Source: Paenibacillus sp. JNUCC-31
GTDB taxonomy: Bacteria > Bacillota > Bacilli > Paenibacillales > Paenibacillaceae
Assembly: GCF_014844075.1 (NCBI RefSeq)
Contig: NZ_CP062165.1
Location: forward strand, 7,006,001 to 7,070,000
Direction: 5' to 3'
DNA length: 64,000 bases
Part shown: piece after piece, positions 44,779 to 53,789 of the stretch
How positions within the stretch are numbered: the first letter of the stretch is position 1
How the letters are laid out: every line of letters begins with the position of its first letter
Translations under genes and position numbers: made by a program
Notes under the pieces: generated by a model
What the model was told of the DNA's origin: nothing
The model's database searches: none
What the model saw: the letters and a program-made list of their open reading frames with translations, nothing else

Positions 44779-46391
44779 TAGTGGATGATGAGGATATTAT
44801 TACGGATGCTCTATATGAAACCTTTGCAAGATATATGCCTGACCGCCTTGATGTGTGCAAGGCTTATTCAGCGAGTGAGGCATTAGCCTGGCTGGAACGC
44901 TCCAGAATAGATATCGTTTTGACCGATATTCGCATGCCAGGTATGAACGGTCTTGAGCTGACGGAGCAGGTTCAGGCCTATTGGTCGCACTGCCGCGTTA
45001 TTTTTCTAACAGGCTACAGCGATTTTAACTATGCTTACAGGGCTTTTCAGATGCCCAATGTCCGTTATTTGCTCAAAACAGAAGGTTATGACAAGGTGTT
45101 ATCCGTTGTGAAGGAAGTAATGGAAGAAATCAGGAAAAGCCACCACATGCATGAGCTGCTGGAGAAGTCATACGAGATTACTTGTAAGCTGGATCTGCTT
45201 CAGCAGGAAGAGTATCTACGGAATCTGCTGCAGAACAGCCAGGCGTATGAGAGCTCTACTTGTGAAATCCAAAAACAATTGGATCGCTGGGACCTTGGGA
45301 TGCATACTTCTTCCCTCGTATATGTTGTGCTTGGCCGGATTCATTCCAGGGATAAATATGCCCATACGGAACGCGCCAACATTCAGGCATCGATGCAATT
45401 GATCGTTTCCTCCCTGATGGATGAGCAGACTCATCACGTGAGCGTACCGGACCATTACGGGGATATGGTATGGCTTATTCAGCCCAAGCAGATGGAAACC
45501 GAGCCGAGCAGTTCCCTTGTCCGATATCTTGAGGGTACATTGGAATTGGTCCAGGAAGCATGTATGAATTCACTTGACATAGCTGTGGCATTTGCATTGG
45601 CTGGAAACAGTTGTTACTGGTCCGGAATTCCACGACAATACGAGAGGTTGAGACAGCTTCATTGGATGAAGATTGGCGATGGAATTTCCATGGTGCTTCG
45701 GGATTATGATGAGGTTTTGCCGAATCAGGGCCTAAAGGAGCTCACACGGGTCAGTAACCGGATCGATCTGATGTCAGGGTATTTGGAGACGGGGCGAATC
45801 CAGCAATTTTACGAAGTGTTTGAGGAATTGGCTAATGAACTGATGCAACAGGATGTCACCTTGGAGAGGGCTATGGAAACCTACTATAATCTGGCGCTTC
45901 ATCTGTATTCAACCATCAATCGTTGGGGTCTGCATCAGGATATACCCGATCAGCGCAGACTGCTACATCTCAATGAGTATACGTGTATGAAGGATGCGGT
46001 GCAGTTTCTGTACCAGGCAGCCGACCAACTGGTTCGCTTCAAAAGCTCGAATGAAAAGGATCGGGCAAATGCCGTAATTCATTCCCTCTGTACTTACATC
46101 ACAGAACATCTGGAAGAAGACCTTTCCCTTGTCAGACTGGCAGAGCTTTATCATTTCAATCCATCGTATCTGTCCCGTTTCTTCAAACAGGAGATGGGTA
46201 TTAACCTCTCCGAATTCATAGACGAGCTGCGAATACGAAAGGCGAAGGATCTGCTTCGGAATGCGGATTTCATGGTTCGTGAGGTTGCACTTCAGGTCGG
46301 CTATGAGGCAGCTCATTCTTTTACCCGTTTTTTCAAAAAGGTGACAGGTATGACTCCCCAGGAATTCAGGGAATCTTTAATGGTTCGTTAA
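44763..46391 (+). CDS. YesN-type AraC response regulator
   Basis: 542 aa. Receiver with D8-D9 and phospho-acceptor D55 (VLTDIRMPGMNG) and a Lys in RYLLKTEG (no Pro after it). A central roughly 300-residue linker of unknown fold. C-terminal AraC helix-turn-helix (about residues 440-540): LVRLAELYHFNPSYLSRFF and VREVALQVGYEAAHSFTRFF, ending GMTPQEFRES. It pairs with the overlapping YesM-type kinase and likely activates GH43 or transporter genes nearby. The start is the ATG 16 nt inside the kinase gene. Confidence 0.93.
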   Translation: MYRLLIVDDEDIITDALYETFARYMPDRLDVCKAYSASEALAWLERSRIDIVLTDIRMPGMNGLELTEQVQAYWSHCRVIFLTGYSDFNYAYRAFQMPNVRYLLKTEGYDKVLSVVKEVMEEIRKSHHMHELLEKSYEITCKLDLLQQEEYLRNLLQNSQAYESSTCEIQKQLDRWDLGMHTSSLVYVVLGRIHSRDKYAHTERANIQASMQLIVSSLMDEQTHHVSVPDHYGDMVWLIQPKQMETEPSSSLVRYLEGTLELVQEACMNSLDIAVAFALAGNSCYWSGIPRQYERLRQLHWMKIGDGISMVLRDYDEVLPNQGLKELTRVSNRIDLMSGYLETGRIQQFYEVFEELANELMQQDVTLERAMETYYNLALHLYSTINRWGLHQDIPDQRRLLHLNEYTCMKDAVQFLYQAADQLVRFKSSNEKDRANAVIHSLCTYITEHLEEDLSLVRLAELYHFNPSYLSRFFKQEMGINLSEFIDELRIRKAKDLLRNADFMVREVALQVGYEAAHSFTRFFKKVTGMTPQEFRESLMVR

Positions 46392-46401
46392 TGAGGAAGA
46401 G

Positions 46402-46445
46402 AAGTAAGGTCACGGGCTTGAATCTCCAGTGGCCTTACTTTTCTT
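46402..46445. terminator. Terminator between convergent regulators
   Basis: A 12-bp stem AAGTAAGGTCAC / GTGGCCTTACTT (one G-U) followed by TTCTTTT. It can serve both strands. Confidence 0.85.
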
Positions 46446-46480
46446 TTGGTTTAACGGCTGGCTAAGGTAATTTTCCCAAA

Positions 46481-47248
46481 TTAAGCGGTGAACGTTTTTA
46501 GTTTACGATAGGCATTGGGACTCACGCCTGTGTAAGCCCTGAACTTTTTATAAAACCAGTCTGTATCCATATATCCGACCCCGGCTGCAATTTCATAAAT
46601 CCGCAAATCGGTGGATTTCAGCAGCAGTTTGGCTTTTTCCATTCGTTGCTGAAGCAAGTAATCATTGAAGGACATGCTCTCTTCCAATTTGAATTTTTGC
46701 CCAAGGTATGCACAGTTAAAGTGAACCATATCGGAAATTTTTTTCAATGTGATATCCTCACTCAGATGATCGAGGACATAAGCTTTGATGATCTTGACCA
46801 CCTGAGCGGAATGCACCTGTTTACCCTCAAGTTGAATGAGTGATCTTATTGAGGACAGATTTCGTTTGGGCTGCTCCGGCTCAAGTCTGAAGCGGAGTCT
46901 GTTGAGACTATTGAGGAGGGCAGAGGCATTGAACCGGCCGGGCAGATAATCGCTTACCTGATAGGCTAGTGCTTTACGGACAAGCTGAAAATGATCATGG
47001 CCTCCCATGATCAGTATGGGAATCTGGCTAATTTTTCGAATGTGTTGACATACCCACAACCCTGCAGCAGCACATCCTCCGGTGCTTATGAGCACTACAG
47101 TGAACTGCTGCTCAGACAATGCAGATACCGCAGACTGGGCAGAATCAACACAATCTCCAATGATATATTCAGAGTTGCTGCGGCGCAGCAGCTGTTGAAT
47201 ATCCCCGAACACACAGCGACTAAAATCCACAAGCAAGATGTTATGCAT
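46481..47248 (-). CDS. AraC-type regulator with degenerate receiver domain
   Basis: 255 aa from the ATG at 47248 (GCGAGGG with 9-nt spacing). Residues 1-115 have a CheY-like pattern (HNILLVDFSRC, FTVVLISTGG, YQVSDYLPG). However, the phospho-acceptor Asp is Ser55, the acidic pair is reduced to D8-F9, and the beta-5 Lys is absent. It therefore cannot be phosphorylated in the usual way. The C-terminal AraC domain is intact (LKKISDMVHFNCAYLGQKF, IYEIAAGVGYMDTDWFYKKF, GVSPNAYRKL). It is divergent from the solute-binding-protein operon at 47543 across a gap with two cre-like sites, so it is its likely regulator. Confidence 0.88.
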   Translation of the reverse strand: MHNILLVDFSRCVFGDIQQLLRRSNSEYIIGDCVDSAQSAVSALSEQQFTVVLISTGGCAAAGLWVCQHIRKISQIPILIMGGHDHFQLVRKALAYQVSDYLPGRFNASALLNSLNRLRFRLEPEQPKRNLSSIRSLIQLEGKQVHSAQVVKIIKAYVLDHLSEDITLKKISDMVHFNCAYLGQKFKLEESMSFNDYLLQQRMEKAKLLLKSTDLRIYEIAAGVGYMDTDWFYKKFRAYTGVSPNAYRKLKTFTA

Positions 47249-47338
47249 GAAGCAATCCCTCGCTTTCAATTGATATATACCGACTCCCCGCTCCTCAATA
47301 CCTGAATGACAAATGTCTTAATTTCATTATGAGAAAAA

Positions 47339-47353
47339 AAGAAAGCGCATACA
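47339..47353 (+). promoter_or_regulatory. cre-like element near the regulator
   Basis: AAGAAAGCGCATACA matches WTGNAANCGNWNNCW in 14 of 15 positions. About 90 bp upstream of the degenerate-receiver regulator start. Confidence 0.45.
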
Positions 47354-47473
47354 ATGTGCATTTATTTGCAGAGGGAGCAATTGTTTACCAATTAAATAGG
47401 TAAATGCTTCAATCTGTATTCAAATTGCCAAAACCTATAATTTGCCAGGGTAAACACCTGTAATTAGACATGT

Positions 47474-47488
47474 TGTTTGCGCTTTCAT
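47474..47488 (-). promoter_or_regulatory. cre-like element upstream of the solute-binding operon
   Basis: On the minus strand ATGAAAGCGCAAACA matches WTGNAANCGNWNNCW at all 15 positions. It ends 55 bp before the ATG of the binding protein, a typical position for CcpA repression. Confidence 0.65.
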
Positions 47489-47542
47489 TTAAAAGCTACA
47501 CTTTGATGGAAAACGACTAAACCACATTCAGGGGGGACAACA

Positions 47543-48904
47543 ATGAGAAAAAACATGTTCATGCTGATGAGTCTGCTTCTAGCAGTCATGCTGTTGATGA
47601 GTGCTTGCAGCAACGGCCCCAGCGCCCAGACAGAGCCAGAAACAAAGGCACCGCAGGAGGAGCAGGCCACGAACGAAACAGAAACGGAACCAAAGAATGA
47701 GAAATCTACCCCAGAGATGGATTTTGACATGGGGGGAAGAACCATCAAGGTGGTTGCCTGGTGGGATATGAAAATGACAGATAGCAACCCCGACAACATT
47801 CAGCGAATCGAGAATTTGGAGGCGTTGAAAAAGAAGCATAACTTTGACATCGAATACATTTCGATTGATTTTGGTGAGTATCAGGAGAAGGTCGTGGCTT
47901 CCCTGATGGCAGGTGAGCCGCTGGGTGACATTGTGCGGCTGGGCAAAGACTATGCCATTCCGGCACTGACCAAACAGGACCTGTTATGGCCCATTGATGA
48001 ATACACCAAGAATGATAAGGTATTCAACCAGAAAACGACGAACCAGTACATGCAGTATGAAGGCAGAGGTTATGGATTCACTGAAGATCAATCTTCATTT
48101 ATCAGTGGAATCTTTTACAATCGGACACTCATGCAGGAGCTTGGCATGAAGCCGTTGCAAGAATATGTGGACGAAGATCAATGGAACTGGGATACGTTCG
48201 TTGAAGTAGCCAAAAAGGCGAACAAGGATCGTAACAACGATGGAAAACTTGATACGTGGGGATTGGCCCAAACGGGACTGCTTGAGCCTGTACTGTATTC
48301 CAACGAGGCCTCTCTGACCAAGGCTGACAAACAAAATTTGGAGGACCCAAAAACAAAAGAAGCGCTAAGCTTTGTTTCCAAATTGGCGACAGAAAAGGTA
48401 GGAAGACCTACGGAGGGCGGAGACTGGACGGAACCGGCGACCTTCTTCCGTCAGGGTAATACGCTCATGTATTCGGGAGCCATGTATGAGATCGAAGGCA
48501 TTCGTACAGATATGAAGGACTACGATATCGGTTTTGTTCCTTTTCCAAAAGGACCAAGTGCTACAGCGTACCACTCCGGGGAATCGCGTTATCAGGCGCT
48601 GACAATTCCGAAGGCAGTCGAGCATCCGGAACAGCTGATGTATATCTGGGAAAAAATCAACGAGATTGACTCCATATACGATTACCCGAGTCAGTCCACC
48701 CTGGAGACTCACCTGACGGAAGAAGCCGACATTGAAAATGCCAAAACCGTTGCCGAAGGTATGCTGGTGCTGGACCACAATACGTTCCCGTCACTGCCAT
48801 TCTGGGATTTCAATGGTGAGCTGCTTGAAGGTGTATCCGTATCAACGGTCATTGAAAAATACAAGGCACCTTTCCAAGCTTCCATTGATGAAGTCTACAA
48901 ATAA
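47543..48904 (+). CDS. Sugar ABC transporter substrate-binding lipoprotein
   Basis: 453 aa. Lipobox LLMSAC (Cys22), then an acidic Thr/Glu/Pro linker to about residue 55. Family 1 solute-binding fold with NNDGKLDTWGLAQTG (calcium-loop-like), GEPLGDIVRLGKDY and GGDWTEPATFFRQG. The ATG follows AGGGGGGAC. First gene of the 47.5-62.1 kb operon, followed by a hairpin that may favour its own expression over the later genes. The ligand is presumably a plant-cell-wall oligosaccharide (inference from neighbours). Confidence 0.93.
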   Translation: MRKNMFMLMSLLLAVMLLMSACSNGPSAQTEPETKAPQEEQATNETETEPKNEKSTPEMDFDMGGRTIKVVAWWDMKMTDSNPDNIQRIENLEALKKKHNFDIEYISIDFGEYQEKVVASLMAGEPLGDIVRLGKDYAIPALTKQDLLWPIDEYTKNDKVFNQKTTNQYMQYEGRGYGFTEDQSSFISGIFYNRTLMQELGMKPLQEYVDEDQWNWDTFVEVAKKANKDRNNDGKLDTWGLAQTGLLEPVLYSNEASLTKADKQNLEDPKTKEALSFVSKLATEKVGRPTEGGDWTEPATFFRQGNTLMYSGAMYEIEGIRTDMKDYDIGFVPFPKGPSATAYHSGESRYQALTIPKAVEHPEQLMYIWEKINEIDSIYDYPSQSTLETHLTEEADIENAKTVAEGMLVLDHNTFPSLPFWDFNGELLEGVSVSTVIEKYKAPFQASIDEVYK

Positions 48905-48919
48905 GCGTACTTAGCTGCT

Positions 48920-48960
48920 CTCTCGGGACGAAAACGCGTCTCAGGCTTAGGTCCCGAGAG
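48920..48960 (+). terminator. Hairpin between binding-protein gene and rest of operon
   Basis: CTCTCGGGAC / GTCCCGAGAG perfect 10-bp stem with a 21-nt loop, followed by GCCATTTCTAT. Probable partial terminator or 3'-end stabiliser, as is common after binding-protein genes. Confidence 0.65.
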
Positions 48961-49019
48961 GCCATTTCTATCTATAACATTCATACTCCACGGCAGAAGG
49001 AAGGGGGACGTATTCGAAC

Positions 49020-51917
49020 ATGCGGTCACGAAAGAAAAAGGCACTGATCCTGCTGCTCGCCATGGTGATGATCCTCTCATTATGGAGCATTTACTTTACA
49101 AGGGATCGTGGTCCCGGCATCGTTCAGGCACGCGAGGATTTCGAAGCGGTATCCGGTACAGAAGACTCTCGCAGCTATGAGCATTACCTTTCCGTTCATG
49201 CTGACGCAGACAAGCCGGAGCAGAAAATACGGATTGAGGGAGAGTCGTTCACCCAGGCTGTGAACGGGGAGTTCGAGATCGTCAATGCGTATGCCGGTTT
49301 GGACGGGAAAGCCGTCGTCACTCCGGAATCCGGCACCATCAGTTGGGAAGTTCCTGTTCAAGCCAGCGGGTTATACCAGTTACGAATACATTATTATCCT
49401 GCAACAGGCAAAAGCTCAGGGATTGAACGGCAGTTGGCGCTGAATGGAGAGGTTCCGTTCAGAGGAGCCGATGTGCTGTTATTTGACAGGGTATGGGGGA
49501 ATCGCGATGACAATGTTCGCAGGGATGATCGCGGCAACGACCTCCGGCCACGGCAGGTTGAGCAACCAGCCTGGCAGCTTGCTTCTTTTAAAGACAGTGC
49601 GGGTTACTTCGAAGAGCCATACCAATTTTATTTTGAAAAGGGAACACAAACATTGTCGCTGACTTCGCTGCGCGAAAGCATGGCGATCGATTATATCGAG
49701 CTGTACCAGGAAGAGAGCATTCCAACCTACACAGAGCTTCAGGCTACTTATGAAGCAGCAGGTCTGAAGCCGGCTGATCCTGTCATGATCAAGGTACAGG
49801 GGGAGCAGGCAGTGAGTAAATCCTCGCCAACCCTCGCCCCGATCTCCGATCGTTCAAGCCCGTCTTTGGAACCGTATGATGTATCCAAAATCCGTGTCAA
49901 TGCCATTGGGGGCATCAACTGGAAGCTTCCTGGTGAATGGATCGAATGGGATGTGGATGTACCGGAGGACGGCCTGTACCAAATGGGGCTCAAAGTAAAA
50001 CAGGATCAGCTTCGCGGCGTGTATGCCACACGAAGTTTGACGATCGACGGCAAAATTCCTTTTGAAGAAATGAAGCGCATTCGATTCAACTACAGCCCGG
50101 AATGGCAGACAAGGGTGCTAGGCCCGAGTGAGAGTGAGCCATACCTGTTTCATTTGGAAAAAGGAACTCACCGTTTGCGCATGACCGTTACGCTCGGCGA
50201 TATCGCTCCACTGCTGCGTACAGTGGAATCAAGCGTGCTGGAGTTAAACGAAATGTATCGCAAAATTCTGATGATTACCTCCAATAAACCGGACCCGATG
50301 AGGGATTATCAACTGGAAACTCGGATTCCGGAGATGATTGAGGTATTCAAGCGGCAGGCAGGCATTCTTCGATCGGTTGCTGACTATTTGGAGAAGGCGA
50401 CAGGTGAACAAAGCGACAAGGTAGCCATTCTCCATGCCATGGTTATTCAGTTAGAGGACATGGCGGCAAGGCCCGAAACCGTGCCCAAACGTCTGGATAC
50501 TTTTAAGATCAATGTGGGCGGGTTAGGTACATGGATTCTATCCGTACGTGAACAGCCTATCTCACTGGATTACGTCCTGGTATCCTCACCGGATCAGGAG
50601 ATGCCGAAGGCAGAGGCGACCATGCTGCAGCAGATGAAACATGAAATGGGAGCCTATGTCGCTTCTTATACGGAGGATTATGACAGCATCGGAAACGTTG
50701 AACAGAATAAGGATTCCATCACGGTATGGATTACAACGGGACGCGATCAGGCACAGGTTCTGAAAGGTCTGATTGATGATTCCTTTACACCGGAAACGGA
50801 TATATCCGTTCAATTGCGCCTCGTTCCGCCTAATATTCTGCTGCCTGCTACGCTTGCCGGGGAAGGACCGGATGTAGCCATGCAGATGGGCGAAGATATT
50901 CCGGTTAATTATGCCATGCGGAATGCAGCGGCTGATCTGAGCCAATTCCCGGATTTTGAGCAGGTTGCAACCCGATTTCGCGCAAGCGGACTGACGCCTT
51001 ACCAATTCAATAACGGAGTGTATGCCCTGCCGGAGCAGCAGCATTTTCCGATGTTGTTTTATCGAAAGGATATTCTGAATGAGCTTGGCCTGGAGCCGCC
51101 AAAAACGTGGCAGGATGTGTATAATGCCATTTCGGTGCTGCAAAAGCACAACATGGAGTTCTACCTTCCGATTGAGGATACGACGAACAATGCCAACATG
51201 GTACCTAACGCGACCTTTGCCATGCTGCTCTACCAGAACGACGGCGAATTTTATTCAGAAGATCAGAAGGAAAGCGCATTGAATTCGGAGATTTCCATGG
51301 ATGCATTCAAGCGTTGGACGCAATTTTATACCAATTACAAATTCCCTCTCAAAGCTGACTTTCCAAACCGCTTCCGTACCGGGGAGATGCCGATTGGCAT
51401 TGCGGATTACACCACCTACAACATGCTGACGGTCATGGCACCGGAAATTCGCAATCTTTGGGATTTCACGATCGTTCCCGGCACGCAGCTGGAGGACGGG
51501 TCCGTAAGGCATGAGGTGGCAAGTGCCACGAGTGCGGTGATGATGCTGGAAAACGCCAAGAACAGAGAAGCTGCCTGGATGTTCATGAAGTGGTGGACCG
51601 ACAAGCAGACTCAGATCGATTATGGCAGAGAGATGGAAGGACTCATGGGGGCAGCGGCGCGTTATCCGACTGCCAATATTGAAGCGCTGGAGCAGCTGCC
51701 ATGGCCAGTTAAGGATTATCAGAACCTGAAGAAACAATGGGAGTGGGTAGAGGGCATTCCTCAAGTTCCCGGCGGATACTTTACGGGCCGACATCTCGAT
51801 AACGCATTCCGCAAGGTGGTTAATGCCAATGAGAATCCGCGTGAAGCCTTGGCTGATTATGTCCTGTACATTGATGATGAAATCGAGCTCAAGCGCAAGG
51901 AATTCAATCTGAAGTAG
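49020..51917 (+). CDS. Giant solute-binding protein fused to two sugar-binding-like domains
   Basis: 965 aa, about twice the usual size. An N-terminal signal anchor (about residues 8-28) has no lipobox. Two beta-sandwich modules follow: about residues 70-235 (IRIEGESFTQAVNGEF, with TISWEVPVQASGLYQLRIHY) and about residues 280-400 (NWKLPGEWIEWDVDVPEDGL, with GLYQMGLKVK), both like CBM6/35-type folds. A helical linker leads to a C-terminal family 1 binding domain (about residues 540-960; LPATLAGEGPDVAMQMGEDI, FYRKDILNELGLEPPKTWQD). It may tether substrate at the cell surface for the adjacent permeases. Starts at ATG 49020 after GGAAGGGGG. Confidence 0.85.
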   Translation: MRSRKKKALILLLAMVMILSLWSIYFTRDRGPGIVQAREDFEAVSGTEDSRSYEHYLSVHADADKPEQKIRIEGESFTQAVNGEFEIVNAYAGLDGKAVVTPESGTISWEVPVQASGLYQLRIHYYPATGKSSGIERQLALNGEVPFRGADVLLFDRVWGNRDDNVRRDDRGNDLRPRQVEQPAWQLASFKDSAGYFEEPYQFYFEKGTQTLSLTSLRESMAIDYIELYQEESIPTYTELQATYEAAGLKPADPVMIKVQGEQAVSKSSPTLAPISDRSSPSLEPYDVSKIRVNAIGGINWKLPGEWIEWDVDVPEDGLYQMGLKVKQDQLRGVYATRSLTIDGKIPFEEMKRIRFNYSPEWQTRVLGPSESEPYLFHLEKGTHRLRMTVTLGDIAPLLRTVESSVLELNEMYRKILMITSNKPDPMRDYQLETRIPEMIEVFKRQAGILRSVADYLEKATGEQSDKVAILHAMVIQLEDMAARPETVPKRLDTFKINVGGLGTWILSVREQPISLDYVLVSSPDQEMPKAEATMLQQMKHEMGAYVASYTEDYDSIGNVEQNKDSITVWITTGRDQAQVLKGLIDDSFTPETDISVQLRLVPPNILLPATLAGEGPDVAMQMGEDIPVNYAMRNAAADLSQFPDFEQVATRFRASGLTPYQFNNGVYALPEQQHFPMLFYRKDILNELGLEPPKTWQDVYNAISVLQKHNMEFYLPIEDTTNNANMVPNATFAMLLYQNDGEFYSEDQKESALNSEISMDAFKRWTQFYTNYKFPLKADFPNRFRTGEMPIGIADYTTYNMLTVMAPEIRNLWDFTIVPGTQLEDGSVRHEVASATSAVMMLENAKNREAAWMFMKWWTDKQTQIDYGREMEGLMGAAARYPTANIEALEQLPWPVKDYQNLKKQWEWVEGIPQVPGGYFTGRHLDNAFRKVVNANENPREALADYVLYIDDEIELKRKEFNLK

Positions 51918-51936
51918 AGAGAAGGGAGGGTAACGG

Positions 51937-52893
51937 TTGCACGCAGAAACCACCAAGTCATCCACTGCTCCTGCCATCAACACAAGGCAGAGCAGCTGGT
52001 GGTCCCTTTTGAAAAGGGATTTATACCGAAGCAGGCACTATTATGTGCTGATGGCACCGTTTATGCTGATCTTTTTCATGTTCACTGTCATTCCGGTGGG
52101 CATCTCGCTGGGCCTCAGCTTTTTTCACTTCAACATGCTGGAGCTGCCCCGATTTGTCGGCTGGCAAAATTATTCACGGCTGTTCCTGAACGATGATGTT
52201 TTTTTGATTGCACTTAAAAATACGCTGCTGTTTGCCGTGATTACGGGGCCAGTCAGCTATATTGCCTGTTTTTTGTTTGCATGGATTATTAATGAGCTGT
52301 CACCCAAAATTCGTGCAATCATGACACTTGTCTTTTATGCACCATCCATTTCAGGAAACGTTTTTTTCATCTGGCTAATCGTTTTCTCGGGAGACAGTTA
52401 CGGATACATGAATGGTTTTCTAATGCGCCTCGGCGTTATTCTCGAACCGATTCAATGGCTGTCGAATGAGAAATACGTGCTGGCTATCGTCATCATCGTA
52501 CAGCTGTGGCTCAGTCTCGGCACAAGCTTTCTTGCCTTCATTGCCGGACTTCAGACCATCGATCGTTCCCTGGTGGAGGCGGGTACGGTGGACGGTATCA
52601 AAAACCGGTGGCAGGAGCTTTGGTATATTACGCTGCCTTCGATGAGACCACAGCTGATGTTTGGTGCTGTCATGCAGATTACAGCCTCGTTTGCCGTGGC
52701 CGAAATCTCCATTGCACTGGCTGGCTTCCCGAGCGTTAACTATGCAGCACATACCGTAGTAACCCATTTGATGGACTTTGGAACCATTCGGTTCGAGATG
52801 GGCTATGCGTCCGCAATCGCAACCGTTTTGTTTGTCCTGATGCTGGGAACGAACGTGCTGACACAAAAAATGCTTAGAAAGATAGGTGAATGA
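51937..52893 (+). CDS. Sugar ABC transporter permease (MalF/UgpA-like)
   Basis: 318 aa from TTG at 51937 (GAAGGGAGGG upstream), 19 nt after the giant binding protein. Six transmembrane helices. The EAA loop that contacts the ATPase reads VEAGTVDGIKNRWQELWYIT followed by LP. It pairs with the next permease. No ATPase gene is present, so a shared MsmX-like ATPase is expected. Confidence 0.93.
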   Translation: MHAETTKSSTAPAINTRQSSWWSLLKRDLYRSRHYYVLMAPFMLIFFMFTVIPVGISLGLSFFHFNMLELPRFVGWQNYSRLFLNDDVFLIALKNTLLFAVITGPVSYIACFLFAWIINELSPKIRAIMTLVFYAPSISGNVFFIWLIVFSGDSYGYMNGFLMRLGVILEPIQWLSNEKYVLAIVIIVQLWLSLGTSFLAFIAGLQTIDRSLVEAGTVDGIKNRWQELWYITLPSMRPQLMFGAVMQITASFAVAEISIALAGFPSVNYAAHTVVTHLMDFGTIRFEMGYASAIATVLFVLMLGTNVLTQKMLRKIGE

Positions 52894-53771
52894 CAATGAC
52901 CAGCAAGGTACGTGCCGTTTTCGGCATGCCGAGAAGACTTAATCGGTCATTTACCGTCAGTCTGATGTTGTTTGCACTGCTGGGTCTGTTCGGGTCATTT
53001 ATGGTATTGCCATTGATCTATACGATCAACAATGCCTTCAAACCTTTGGATGAGCTGTTTATTTTTCCGCCGCGATTCTGGGTGAACAATCCGACGATGG
53101 AAAATTTTGCGGATCTGATCAATCTGATGGGCAACTCCTGGGTTCCTTTATCCAGATATATTGCCAACACGCTGTTAATTACGTTGCTGGGAACGGCAGG
53201 GCATATCCTTCTCGCTTCCGCAGCGGCTTATCCGCTGGCCAAATACCGATTTCCCGGCTCAAATGTACTGTTTACCATCGTCATCCTGTCGCTGATGTTC
53301 TCACCGCATGTTACGGCAATTCCGAACTACATGGTGATGTCCTGGCTTGGATGGATCAACACCCATGCGTCCATCATTGTGCCTTCTCTCGCATTTTCTC
53401 TTGGGCTGTTCCTGATGAAACAGTTCATGGAGCAGATTCCGGATGCGCTGCTGGAGGCCGCCAAGATCGACGGGGCGAACGAATACCGCATATTCTGGAG
53501 CATCGTCATGCCTAACGTGAAGCCTGCTTGGCTCACGCTTATGATTTTACAATTTCCAGCATTATGGGGAACAGACGGCGGAAGCTTCATCTACAGTGAA
53601 AACCTGAAAACGCTGCATTATGCGCTCAGTCAGATTATCCAGGGGGGGATCGCCCGGGCAGGTGTCGGTGCTGCGGTAGCTCTGCTGCTCATGATCGTGC
53701 CTATTACCCTGTTTATCATCTCTCAGAGCAGTGTCATGCAGACGATGGCAACTTCCGGAATGAAAGAGTAG
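52890..53771 (+). CDS. Carbohydrate ABC transporter permease (MalG/UgpE-like)
   Basis: 293 aa, overlapping the previous permease by 4 nt (ATGA). Six helices and a canonical EAA loop LLEAAKIDGANEYRIFWSIV. It completes the first permease pair. The operon continues 18 nt later with the NHL/TPR gene. Confidence 0.93.
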   Translation: MTMTSKVRAVFGMPRRLNRSFTVSLMLFALLGLFGSFMVLPLIYTINNAFKPLDELFIFPPRFWVNNPTMENFADLINLMGNSWVPLSRYIANTLLITLLGTAGHILLASAAAYPLAKYRFPGSNVLFTIVILSLMFSPHVTAIPNYMVMSWLGWINTHASIIVPSLAFSLGLFLMKQFMEQIPDALLEAAKIDGANEYRIFWSIVMPNVKPAWLTLMILQFPALWGTDGGSFIYSENLKTLHYALSQIIQGGIARAGVGAAVALLLMIVPITLFIISQSSVMQTMATSGMKE

Positions 53772-53789
53772 AAGGGGGGCAGCAACATA

